From: Lachnospiraceae bacterium
Lineage (GTDB): Bacteria; Bacillota; Clostridia; Lachnospirales; Lachnospiraceae
Assembly: GCA_024691065.1 (NCBI GenBank)
Contig: JAILOA010000087.1
Location: 1 to 6,395, forward strand
Length of the DNA: 6,395 bases
Direction of reading: 5' to 3'
The notes under the pieces are model-generated. The model was not told the DNA's origin. It did not search any database and saw only the letters and a program-made list of their open reading frames with translations. Positions 1 to 6,366 of this stretch are shown in pieces. The translations under genes and the position numbers were made by a program. Positions within the stretch are counted from its first letter, which is position 1; each line of letters starts with the position of its first letter.

Positions 1-38
1 TATTAAGAGAAACTGGGGATTTTGATATTCCAATATAA
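1..38 (+). CDS. 3' end of a rightward gene (partial, unidentified)
   Basis: In the frame starting at base 3 the sequence reads LRETGDFDIPI followed by TAA at 36-38. The stretch has protein-like composition, in contrast to the very AT-rich, stop-dense bases just after it. It is followed 28 bases later by a hairpin terminator whose T-rich tail points in this direction, as expected behind a rightward gene. Too little is visible to name a product, and the frame could be open by chance over so short a length. Confidence 0.35.
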   Translation, partial: LRETGDFDIPI

Positions 39-66
39 ATAAAAATAATAAAAGGTTATAATAAAG

Positions 67-104
67 GAAGCCTAAGGATTATTCCCTAGGCTTCTTTATT
101 TTTG
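67..104. terminator. Bidirectional intrinsic terminator
   Basis: The arms GAAGCCTAAGG (67-77) and CCCTAGGCTTC (84-94) pair over 11 positions with one A-C mismatch around a 6-base loop. On the + strand the hairpin is followed by TTTATTTTTG. On the - strand it is followed by CTTTATTATAACCTTTT. It therefore suits both the rightward gene ending at 38 and the leftward regulator, whose stop codon (79-81) lies inside the loop. Confidence 0.8.
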
Positions 105-588
105 TGTCATTGATTAAAAACATTGATTTTTTCTGTTCAACGGTTAGAGAATCATCACTTTTATCATCTGTTATTACAAAATCGGTAGAACCCTGGGTTA
201 CAGCGTTTTTGAATTCCATATATTCTGCTAATGTGTTATTAATATTGTCATCATCAAATGAGATGTTTATGGATGATGGTTTGTAGTTCCCATTTTTATC
301 TTTCTTTCCATTGAATTTAATTATATCGTTATTATCCAGTCGAAGGAGTATAGACATTAAATCTCCGATAGTTTCAATATCAAAGTCTAAAAATTCTGCA
401 ACACTTACATTTAGGGCATTTGCAATATTTTTCAATTGGTCAAACTTTGGGTTTCTGGATCCGGTTTCGTATTTTCTGATAAGTCCGAAATTGATTCCCG
501 ATGCTTCACTAAGTTCTAGCTGTGTCATATTACGTAATTTTCTGAAATACTTAATTTTTAAGGCAATTGAGTTATTCTGAGTATCCAT
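79..588 (-). CDS. XRE/Cro-family transcriptional repressor
   Basis: This is a predicted DNA-binding regulator of 169 residues. Residues about 9-68 form a HTH_3 (Cro/C1-type) domain: the segment with MTQLELSEASGI is helix 2, turn and start of recognition helix, followed by LIRKYETGSRNP and a leucine/alanine-rich helix ending in VSVAEFLDF. Residues 75-169 are acidic and polar and not recognised. No S24/LexA-type peptidase domain is evident, so RecA-driven self-cleavage is not expected. The ATG at 586-588 is preceded on the - strand by AGGAGG (602-597), 8 bases upstream, which fixes the start. The last five codons and the stop lie in the terminator hairpin. The gene is divergent from the recombinase operon, with three dyad sites between them, so it is most likely an autoregulated repressor of recombinase expression. 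The role is inferred from context; the fold is clear. Confidence 0.88.
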   Translation of the reverse strand: MDTQNNSIALKIKYFRKLRNMTQLELSEASGINFGLIRKYETGSRNPKFDQLKNIANALNVSVAEFLDFDIETIGDLMSILLRLDNNDIIKFNGKKDKNGNYKPSSINISFDDDNINNTLAEYMEFKNAVTQGSTDFVITDDKSDDSLTVEQKKSMFLINDTKIKKPRE

Positions 589-596
589 AAAGATTT

Positions 597-602
597 CCTC
601 CT
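597..602 (-). promoter_or_regulatory. Ribosome binding site of the XRE regulator
   Basis: CCTCCT on the + strand reads AGGAGG on the - strand, a full anti-Shine-Dalgarno match, 8 bases before the ATG at 588-586. Confidence 0.85.
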
Positions 603-619
603 AATATAGATTTGAATAT

Positions 620-648
620 ATTATAACATAGAAGTCCTCAAAAGAGAA
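620..648 (-). promoter_or_regulatory. Promoter of the XRE regulator (extended -10)
   Basis: On the - strand TATAAT (625-620) is preceded by TGT, giving an extended -10 element TGTTATAAT. Seventeen bases upstream the -35 position holds only a weak TTCTCT (648-643), as is common with extended -10 promoters. Transcription would start near base 613, leaving a leader of about 25 nt that contains the AGGAGG. The dyad at 634-649 covers the -35 position and most of the spacer, so a bound repressor would block this promoter. Confidence 0.7.
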
Positions 649-649
649 C
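634..649. promoter_or_regulatory. Operator-like dyad O1
   Basis: GTCCTCAAAAGAGAAC is a 16-bp imperfect dyad of pattern GTNCTC-N4-GAGNAC. It overlaps the spacer and -35 position of the leftward regulator promoter. It is the reverse complement of O2 (673-688) except for the central four bases. It is a likely binding site for the adjacent XRE protein, inferred from position and symmetry. Confidence 0.72.
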
Positions 650-667
650 AAAAAAATAAAAAAATAC

Positions 668-696
668 TTGACGTTCTCAAAAGAGGACACTATAAT
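668..696 (+). promoter_or_regulatory. Promoter of the recombinase operon
   Basis: TTGACG (668-673) and TATAAT (691-696) are separated by exactly 17 bases, giving a near-consensus sigma-A promoter (5/6 and 6/6). Transcription would start near 703, giving a leader of about 135 nt before the ATG at 840. Operator-like dyad O2 fills the spacer between the boxes and O3 lies just past the start site, so the promoter looks strong but tightly repressible. Confidence 0.85.
673..688. promoter_or_regulatory. Operator-like dyad O2
   Basis: GTTCTCAAAAGAGGAC, the second GTNCTC-N4-GAGNAC dyad, begins at the last base of the -35 box and ends two bases before the -10 box of the rightward promoter. A protein bound here would exclude RNA polymerase. 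It starts 39 bp from O1 and 34 bp from O3. Confidence 0.75.
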
Positions 697-704
697 AAAT
701 ACAA

Positions 705-724
705 ATGTACTCGTTTGAGTACAT
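705..724. promoter_or_regulatory. Operator-like dyad O3 (perfect 8-bp arms)
   Basis: ATGTACTC (705-712) and GAGTACAT (717-724) are perfect inverted repeats around GTTT. The core at 707-722, GTACTC-GTTT-GAGTAC, fits the same GTNCTC-N4-GAGNAC pattern as O1 and O2. It lies about 1 to 20 bases after the predicted transcription start, a typical roadblock position. In RNA it could also fold into a small hairpin. Confidence 0.65.
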
Positions 725-738
725 ATATAAGCTTATAT
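725..738. repeat. 14-bp perfect palindrome in the operon leader
   Basis: ATATAAGCTTATAT is a perfect palindrome immediately abutting O3. It does not fit the GTNCTC operator pattern. It may be a binding site for another dimeric protein, including a recombinase, or simply a product of AT-rich composition. No function is assigned. Confidence 0.4.
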
Positions 739-743
739 TATTC

Positions 744-771
744 TAGATTTATAAATCTATTTATTTTTTTT
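744..771 (+). terminator. Possible weak terminator/attenuator in the operon leader
   Basis: TAGATTT (744-750) and AAATCTA (753-759) form a perfect 7-bp inverted repeat, followed directly by TTTATTTTTTTT (760-771). This is the layout of an intrinsic terminator, but each arm has only one G or C and the physical loop would be tight, so it would be weak. It lies between the promoter and the first gene, where partial termination would lower operon expression. Confidence 0.3.
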
Positions 772-822
772 CAAATTTAGTTGTTTATTATATGTCTCAA
801 GGTGTGATTTGTGAAGAATCTT

Positions 823-830
823 AAAGGAGG
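823..830 (+). promoter_or_regulatory. Ribosome binding site of the small operon protein
   Basis: AAAGGAGG lies 9 bases before the ATG at 840-842 and is a strong Shine-Dalgarno match that fixes this start. Confidence 0.85.
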
Positions 831-839
831 TAAGCACAA

Positions 840-1187
840 ATGACAAGTGTTATTGAGACAATTGACAGTAAGAATCCAAGCAAAGAGGATCTGCAGAAGC
901 TATTAGAGGAGCTGAAGAGACTTAAAGAGGTGGATATCAGAACAGTTGATATAAATGAGCTTGTGGACATTAGTTCTGTTGAAATAAAGATGGATTTACC
1001 AGTACTTGAAAGAGTTATTGATTACATTAAACAGGTCAAGAATCCATATTGTTATAGAGTTCATAATACAGCTGTGAAGGTGAGTTTTACCGGAGATAAA
1101 AGCTTGAATGACTGTCTTAAGACTGCTCTATATGGTGGCGGAAGCAGCAATCCTGAATTACCACGCTATGGAAAAGGAGGTTGGTAA
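840..1187 (+). CDS. Small protein of unknown function, first gene of the recombinase operon (DUF6870-like)
   Basis: This protein has 115 residues with no signal peptide or membrane segment, so it is probably cytoplasmic. Residues 15-30 are a charged helix rich in Glu, Lys and Leu. Residues about 31-65 contain VDIRTVDINELVDISSVEI and then DLPVLERVIDYIKQVKNP. Residues about 66-95 hold YCYRVHNTAVKVSF and a short segment with DCL. This pattern resembles, from memory, the DUF6870 family of small proteins near mobile elements in Clostridia; that match is tentative. The C-terminus is glycine-rich (YGGGSS, KGGW). The last seven bases overlap the next gene's predicted start, and its final codons carry that gene's Shine-Dalgarno sequence, so the two are translationally coupled. 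A role as a recombination accessory or directionality factor is possible from position alone. Confidence 0.75.
   Translation: MTSVIETIDSKNPSKEDLQKLLEELKRLKEVDIRTVDINELVDISSVEIKMDLPVLERVIDYIKQVKNPYCYRVHNTAVKVSFTGDKSLNDCLKTALYGGGSSNPELPRYGKGGW
1173..1180 (+). promoter_or_regulatory. Ribosome binding site embedded in the upstream gene, abutting the rec1 start
   Basis: AAAGGAGG lies inside the last codons of the 115-aa gene. The only conventional start in frame ahead of the rec1 catalytic domain is TTG at 1181, with no spacer at all. ATT at 1187 would have a normal 6-base spacing, but is a very rare start codon. The site is strong, but which codon initiates is unclear. Confidence 0.6.
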
Positions 1188-2815
1188 TTATCAATATTGA
1201 TGTTAAAACCACGAAAGCATGCGGATATTTTAGGCTTTCAAGAGAAGATGGAGATAAGCTTGAAAGTGACAGTATTAAAAATCAAAAGCTTCTTGTAAAT
1301 GAGTTTGCTAAAAAGAACGGAATTAAGCTTGTAGATGAATACATTGATGATGGTTATAGCGGGACAAATTTTAACAGGCCGGCATTTACAAGGTTTATAA
1401 ATGATGTGCAGGAAGGAAAGGTTAATTGTATCATTGTTAAAGATTTATCCAGATTAGGCCGTAATTATATCGAAATGGGTAGATTTATTTCTAAAATATT
1501 TCCGTCTTTGGGTATTCGCTTAATCGCAATTAATGATAACTATGACAGTTTTGATGATACAAATTCAACTAATCAAATTATTGTTCCATTTAAAAATCTA
1601 ATAAATGACGCATATTGTAGAGATATGTCATTAAAAATCAGGAGCCAATTAGATATGAAGCGAAGAAAAGGTGAATTCATCGGAAGCTTCGCAACTTATG
1701 GATATATGAAGGATCCTGATGATCATAACCATCTGATAATTGATGAGACTGCAGCGAAGGTTGTTGAAATGATTTTTAATATGAAACTGGATGGCTATAG
1801 TAATGCGAGAATAGTTGAAAAGCTTGAAGAAATGGATATTCCTACACCTTTGGAATATAAGAGAATCCAGGGCTTTAATTATAATAGTGGATTTCGCTCT
1901 AAAACCAATGCAGTATGGAGTTTGAGTTCCGTGTTTCGTATTTTACATAATGAAATATATACCGGAACAATGATTCAAGGGAAAAGACGTAAAGTAAATT
2001 ATAAGGTTAAGCAAGTTATTGATATGAATGAACAGGACTGGATAAAGGTCGAGAATACCCATGATGCAATAGTTCCCAAGGAATTGTTTGATTCGGTTCA
2101 GAAGATTATGCATGAGGATACAAGAATTGCCCCAACTAAAGATAATGTTTATATACTTTCCGGAATTACTAAGTGTGCTACATGTGGCCAGAATATGGTT
2201 AGAAGAGTGTCTCCAAGAAATGGAAAGAATTTTTATTACTATCATTGTACGACTTATAAAAAGTATCGTACTTGTACGTCACATTTAATTAGCGAACCTA
2301 AGTTATATGAAAGTGTATTAAAAAGCATCCAGGTAACGCTTTCATTCCTGGGTGATGCATATGATCTGCTAAAGGATATGAAAGAAAGACCGAAAGATGT
2401 AATTGGGATAAAATTACTTGATAAGCAGATAGAAGCTGAATATAGAGAAATAGAAAAGTACAAAAATCTTAAAGTAAGGCTTTATATGGATATGACAGAT
2501 GGAATTATTACTAAAGATGAATTCGATGACATCAATGGGGATTTTACTACAAAGATTGATTTATTAAGAAATGCTCTTCAAACAAACGAAAAAGAGAAGG
2601 AAAGAAAGCTTTCACTAAATGTAAATGAAATTCCATGGATTAAGGAATTTTTAAAATATAAAAATGTGCAAAAGCTTGATAGAAGAATGGTTGTATTCTT
2701 AATTGAATCGGTAGTTGTGTATGACAAGAACCATATTGAAGTGAACTTCCATCATAAAGAAGAAATAGAGGAACTCATAGCTCTGGCTATGAGCAGCAAG
2801 GAGATGATTATATGA
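1181..2815 (+). CDS. Large serine recombinase (rec1), motifs intact
   Basis: This 544-residue site-specific recombinase is of the TnpX/TndX type and would cut and rejoin element ends through a phosphoserine intermediate. The resolvase domain (about 12-155) has YFRLS with catalytic Ser20 and Arg18, the YIDDGYSGTNFNRPAF segment, and KDLSRLGRNY with Arg91 and Arg94. The recombinase domain (about 165-300) has YGY and WSLSSVFRILHNEIYTG. The zinc ribbon has Cys332-x2-Cys335 and Cys356-x8-Cys365. A helical coiled-coil stretch (about 400-470) and a short beta-rich tail follow. Length and domain order are normal for the family. The annotated start is TTG at 1181, overlapping the upstream gene by 7 bases; the true start may lie a few codons later, with no effect on the catalytic core. 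It overlaps rec2 by four bases (ATGA). Target site unknown. Confidence 0.92.
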   Translation: MVIINIDVKTTKACGYFRLSREDGDKLESDSIKNQKLLVNEFAKKNGIKLVDEYIDDGYSGTNFNRPAFTRFINDVQEGKVNCIIVKDLSRLGRNYIEMGRFISKIFPSLGIRLIAINDNYDSFDDTNSTNQIIVPFKNLINDAYCRDMSLKIRSQLDMKRRKGEFIGSFATYGYMKDPDDHNHLIIDETAAKVVEMIFNMKLDGYSNARIVEKLEEMDIPTPLEYKRIQGFNYNSGFRSKTNAVWSLSSVFRILHNEIYTGTMIQGKRRKVNYKVKQVIDMNEQDWIKVENTHDAIVPKELFDSVQKIMHEDTRIAPTKDNVYILSGITKCATCGQNMVRRVSPRNGKNFYYYHCTTYKKYRTCTSHLISEPKLYESVLKSIQVTLSFLGDAYDLLKDMKERPKDVIGIKLLDKQIEAEYREIEKYKNLKVRLYMDMTDGIITKDEFDDINGDFTTKIDLLRNALQTNEKEKERKLSLNVNEIPWIKEFLKYKNVQKLDRRMVVFLIESVVVYDKNHIEVNFHHKEEIEELIALAMSSKEMII

Positions 2816-4293
2816 ATGTAGTTGCTTATTCAAAAAAAACACCATTTGCCAGCTATCTGCCCAAGGTTCCCTTAAAAGAACAAAATGATAGAATGCGCGA
2901 TTATGCAAAAGATAATGGTTGGAAGATTAGCAAGTTTTATGAAGATAAGAGTGATGATCCTAATAGTGATAATGCCTATCAGAAGCTTCGTATAGATGGA
3001 ATGAATAAAAGATATGATTTGATTATTATGGATTCTATTATGAGGTTTGGTAAAAATTTTACATATGCTTATCAATTACTTTATAGGACATTTTATAATT
3101 TAGGAATTAATTTTGTTGTTGTAGAAGATGATTTTAACAGCTTAAATGTGAAATATGAAGAGGTTGAGGATTATTTTTATAAAAAAAATAAATTATATTC
3201 AGGATTATCAGGAAGCCAAAGTAGAATTGAAGATTTTAACGAGAAAAAAAGCTTTTTATATATGAAGTCTAGATATGGTTATAGGTTAAACGAAGACTGT
3301 AGCAAAATGATAATTGATGAAAAGGCATCTCAAGTAATCCATATGATATTTGATATGTATGAAAAAGGTTTTTCTACGGATGATATAGTATGCAAACTAA
3401 ATGAAAAGAAGATAGAATCCCCTGAGGTGTACATACAAAGAGTTGGAAATAGTAGACGTTATATAAAACAGAAAAAATGGAAGGAAAGTGCTGTATTACA
3501 TATTAGAAAAGATAAACATCTTATGGGTAAAACAGATTCTTTATTATGTGGTGAAATTACTTTTCCGAGAATAATAGAACCAGAACAGTTTAATAGAGTA
3601 AATAAAGAAAATAAAAAACGTTGGAATGGTAATAGAAAAGATTTTATTAATGTGTTTTTACATCGTGTGGTTTCAGCTAATTCAGGAGAAATATTGTTTT
3701 GTGTCGAAATTAAAAATGAACATTTTTTTTGTCATAGAAACAGTAGAACGAAACCTCTTATAAGTTATCAAGACCTAATGGATAATGTAATGAAATGTTT
3801 AGAACAGGAGTGTAAACAAGCTGAATATGTACTTAATAAAATTTATAAAGGAGAAAATGAATCTTATATAAATAAAATAAAAGGCAAGTATAAAATAAAA
3901 GCTACAAATCTGTTCGAATTATCATTAGAGATAGTTCAAAATAAAATTATATTATACCAGCAATATGAAAAGGGAGAAGTATCTGATCTAGATTATAATA
4001 ATAGAATTTCTGAAATTGATAGTAAACAAGAAAAAGTTAATAATCAGTTTAGTGAATTGATGAATAAACTTAAATCTGAAATTAAAGAAATTGACAGGAA
4101 AAATGCTTGGATAGAAAGATTTATAAAATATAATTATCATACCCCTCCCAATAGGCATGAATTATCTCGGTTGATTAAGCAAATAACAATAGATGATAAT
4201 AAGAATATTATTATTACTATGAATACAGATGGAAAAGAAGCTTTTCCTGAGGAATGGTTAAAGGAGGCTATTAACAATGGCAAGAAAAAGTAG
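2812..4293 (+). CDS. Degenerate, probably non-catalytic serine recombinase paralogue (rec2)
   Basis: This is an open frame of 493 residues with recombinase architecture but altered key residues. The start of the resolvase domain reads AYSKKT: with Tyr6 aligned, the catalytic Arg is Lys8 and the catalytic Ser is Thr10. The GYSGTNFNRP segment is replaced by an unrelated acidic stretch (about 44-56). The SRLGR motif becomes MRFGK (Arg78 kept, second Arg now Lys81). The recombinase domain is recognisable (about 148-275: SRYGYRL, IIDEKASQVIHMIFDMYEKG). The zinc ribbon has only Cys297 and Cys307, with no CxxC pair. The coiled-coil region (about 345-440) and beta tail are kept. ATG overlaps the rec1 stop as ATGA, with AAGGAG (2798-2803) 8 bases upstream. 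It is visibly more AT-rich than rec1. A long uninterrupted frame with dead-looking chemistry suggests a retained structural or DNA-binding role rather than simple decay; this is inference. Confidence 0.85.
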   Translation: MNVVAYSKKTPFASYLPKVPLKEQNDRMRDYAKDNGWKISKFYEDKSDDPNSDNAYQKLRIDGMNKRYDLIIMDSIMRFGKNFTYAYQLLYRTFYNLGINFVVVEDDFNSLNVKYEEVEDYFYKKNKLYSGLSGSQSRIEDFNEKKSFLYMKSRYGYRLNEDCSKMIIDEKASQVIHMIFDMYEKGFSTDDIVCKLNEKKIESPEVYIQRVGNSRRYIKQKKWKESAVLHIRKDKHLMGKTDSLLCGEITFPRIIEPEQFNRVNKENKKRWNGNRKDFINVFLHRVVSANSGEILFCVEIKNEHFFCHRNSRTKPLISYQDLMDNVMKCLEQECKQAEYVLNKIYKGENESYINKIKGKYKIKATNLFELSLEIVQNKIILYQQYEKGEVSDLDYNNRISEIDSKQEKVNNQFSELMNKLKSEIKEIDRKNAWIERFIKYNYHTPPNRHELSRLIKQITIDDNKNIIITMNTDGKEAFPEEWLKEAINNGKKK

Positions 4294-5962
4294 AAAAAAT
4301 ATGATCACCACTACACCTAATGAGAAAGAAGGTTATTATGAGCAGATAAACATAAAAAATAGAATTCCAACAGCTATTTATGTACGATTGTCAAACGAAA
4401 ATAATGGACAAAAAGATGATGATTCAATAAAAAGCCAGTTTAATCTTGTAAAAGAATATATTAATGAACATCCGGAATATGAAATTATTGATACATATAT
4501 TGATAATGGATATACCGGTACAAACTTTGATAGACCGGAATTTGAAAGGATGATGGCTGATGTTAACCATGGTCGTATTAATTGTATTGTAGTTAAGGAT
4601 TTATCTAGGTTTGGTAGAAATTATGTTGAAACAGGTTTTTATATTGAGAACATATTTCCTAAACTTGGTGTGAAACTTATATCTGTTAATGATAATTTTG
4701 ATAGTTCTAAAGAAGTTGATAGACAAAGTGTAACAATTCCATTAAAAAATATGATTAATGAGATGTATGCAAGAGATATGTCTAGAAAAATAAGTATAGC
4801 TCATAAGATGCGAATGATGAAAAGGGATGGAAAGGTAATTGGTTCAACTCCATATGGATATATTAAGAATGATGAAGGGAACTTCTTGTTGGTTGATGAT
4901 GTAAAGTCTAAATACGTAAAAGTGATATTTCAATGGGCCTTAATGGGAGAGAGTTTAGAAGAAATCACTAGAAGATTAAATCTTATTGATGCTCCTTCTC
5001 CCGGTAGATCTAAAAATGCTAAAAATAATAAGTCTTGGAATAGTGAAAGTGTTGGTGCTATATTACAAAATCCCATTTATACCGGTGATAAATGTTATGG
5101 AAGAGTAAGAAATTCAAAACTAAATAATAGTAAAGATATTCAAGTTCCTAAAGAAGAATGGGCTATTCATAAGAATACTCATGAACCTCTTGTGACTCGA
5201 ACGGATTATTGGAATCTTGATCAAAAGAGGGAGAGTAAGAAAAAGTCTATTCGTAAGGTTAGAGATAGTAATAAGAAGCTGAGAGAACAGAATAAAGCTG
5301 ATTTTGCAGGTTTAGTATATTGTTTGGATTGCAAAAAAAAGTTGAAGTCTGAAAGAAAAATATATAATGCAGGAGAAAAATATGCACATATAAATTATAT
5401 TTGTCGAACTGATAAAACAAAAAGAACCTCCTGCAATAATATTGTCTCAAATGATTTTATAAAAGTTTTGGTTATGGAACAATTAAAGATGCATTTAAAA
5501 TTACTGACAAATAAGTATGAAGCAATTAAGTCTTTAAAGGAAATGGATGAAGGCAAAGATATTCAGTTATCAGTAGATATGAAGATTAAATCTTGTTTTT
5601 TAAAGCTTTCAGAACAGAAGAAAAAACTGGCTAAACTATATGAAGACTTTAATAACGGAATACTTGATAAATCTGATTATAGCATAATTCGTGAAAAACA
5701 AATAGATATTATTCAAAATTTGGAGGAAAAGTATAAAAATCTTAATGCTCAAAAAGATAACTATATTAGAATAATAGATAATTTTATATCTATCATTGAT
5801 GGAATCCAAGAAAATCCGGCAGATGATGGTTTTGATGAAAATCTTGTTAGAGAGTTTGTGGAAAAGATTTACGTTGGTAAAGGTAACAGAGTAGAAATTG
5901 TTTTTAAATATAAAGATATCATAGATTTGATAACAGAAGCTTTGGAGAGTGATGCAAATTGA
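4277..5962 (+). CDS. Large serine recombinase (rec3), motifs intact
   Basis: This 561-residue serine recombinase has a basic N-terminal extension of about 30 residues (MARKSRKNM) before the catalytic domain. The resolvase domain (about 31-180) has IYVRLS with Ser39 and Arg37, YIDNGYTGTNFDRPEF, and KDLSRFGRNY with Arg111 and Arg114. The recombinase domain (about 188-315) has STPYGY, WNSESVGAILQNPIYTG and WAIHKNTHEPLV. The zinc ribbon is Cys349-x2-Cys352 and Cys376-x9-Cys386. A coiled coil (about 420-510) and a beta-rich tail (EIVFKYKD) follow. The ATG is preceded by AAGGAGG (4261-4267) 9 bases upstream, supporting this start over Met9. It overlaps the end of rec2 by 17 bases and the start of rec4 by four. 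It is clearly diverged from rec1, so it is a distinct family member and not a recent duplicate. Confidence 0.92.
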   Translation: MARKSRKNMITTTPNEKEGYYEQINIKNRIPTAIYVRLSNENNGQKDDDSIKSQFNLVKEYINEHPEYEIIDTYIDNGYTGTNFDRPEFERMMADVNHGRINCIVVKDLSRFGRNYVETGFYIENIFPKLGVKLISVNDNFDSSKEVDRQSVTIPLKNMINEMYARDMSRKISIAHKMRMMKRDGKVIGSTPYGYIKNDEGNFLLVDDVKSKYVKVIFQWALMGESLEEITRRLNLIDAPSPGRSKNAKNNKSWNSESVGAILQNPIYTGDKCYGRVRNSKLNNSKDIQVPKEEWAIHKNTHEPLVTRTDYWNLDQKRESKKKSIRKVRDSNKKLREQNKADFAGLVYCLDCKKKLKSERKIYNAGEKYAHINYICRTDKTKRTSCNNIVSNDFIKVLVMEQLKMHLKLLTNKYEAIKSLKEMDEGKDIQLSVDMKIKSCFLKLSEQKKKLAKLYEDFNNGILDKSDYSIIREKQIDIIQNLEEKYKNLNAQKDNYIRIIDNFISIIDGIQENPADDGFDENLVREFVEKIYVGKGNRVEIVFKYKDIIDLITEALESDAN

Positions 5963-6366
5963 GTATAGGAATATATTTAAGATTATCTCTTGCAGATGGA
6001 GATATTTGTTCTGGCAATAAAAAAGAAAGTAATAGTATAGAGAATCAAAGAGTATTTCTTCATGAATATATAAAAGAAAAAAGTGATTTATCTGATGATA
6101 TAGTCGAATATATTGATGATGGATATACAGGTTCTAATTTCAACCGACCAGCTTTCAAGCAAATGATTACAGATACAAAAAATGGAACTATTAATACTAT
6201 TATTGTAAAAGATTTATCAAGACTGGGTCGTGATTATATTGAGATGGGAGATTACATAGATCAGATATTTCCACGTCTTGGTATAAGATTGATAGCAGTT
6301 AACTCGAATTATGATAGTATTAATAGTTCCATTTTTTGTATCTGTAATCATTTTCTTGAAAGCTGA
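5959..6366 (+). pseudogene. Truncated fourth serine recombinase (rec4), catalytic domain only
   Basis: The frame opens with TTG at 5959-5961, overlapping the rec3 stop, with GGAG (5944-5947) 11 bases upstream. Residues 1-120 are a good resolvase domain: IYLRLS with Ser10 and Arg8, YIDDGYTGSNFNRPAF, KDLSRLGRDY with Arg88 and Arg91, and a stretch ending NSNYDS at residue 120. The closest match in the window is rec1. Residues 121-135 are not recombinase sequence: they are the antisense reading of an inverted copy of this gene's own bases 6120-6200, ending in TGA at 6364-6366. The recombinase domain, zinc ribbon and coiled coil are missing. Family members normally exceed 450 residues, so the gene is broken, or the sequence is chimeric here. 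A stand-alone catalytic domain is unlikely to bind sites specifically. Confidence 0.8.
6120..6200 (+). repeat. Inverted repeat, left arm (inside rec4)
   Basis: These 81 bases of rec4 coding sequence match the reverse complement of 6314-6394 at 77 positions. The differences are at 6129, 6144, 6148 and 6160. The inner 40 bases (6161-6200) match perfectly. The arms are separated by 113 bases (6201-6313). The match extends to within one base of the window end, so the repeat may continue beyond it. Confidence 0.9.

Noticed and set aside
104..580. Rightward open frames opposite the XRE gene (104-286 and 311-580)
   Set aside because: They are antisense shadows of a clear HTH gene, without ribosome sites or recognisable protein features.
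700..839. Attachment site (att) of the element in the operon leader
   Set aside because: The palindromes are suggestive, but there is no duplicated core elsewhere in the window and no empty site to compare, so an att call cannot be supported.
1943..3075. Leftward and alternate-frame open frames inside rec1 and rec2
   Set aside because: They are fully contained in well-supported recombinase genes, with low-complexity composition typical of the antisense of AT-rich coding DNA.
5259..5450. Leftward 63-aa open frame inside rec3
   Set aside because: It is antisense to the zinc-ribbon region of rec3, rich in Phe, Tyr and Leu from A-rich codons, and has no ribosome site.
6201..6313. Phase-variable inversion (invertible segment) between the two arms, switching rec4
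   Set aside because: Flipping the 113-base spacer would not restore a recombinase frame: after base 6200 the flipped sequence does not encode the expected IVKDLSRLGR continuation.
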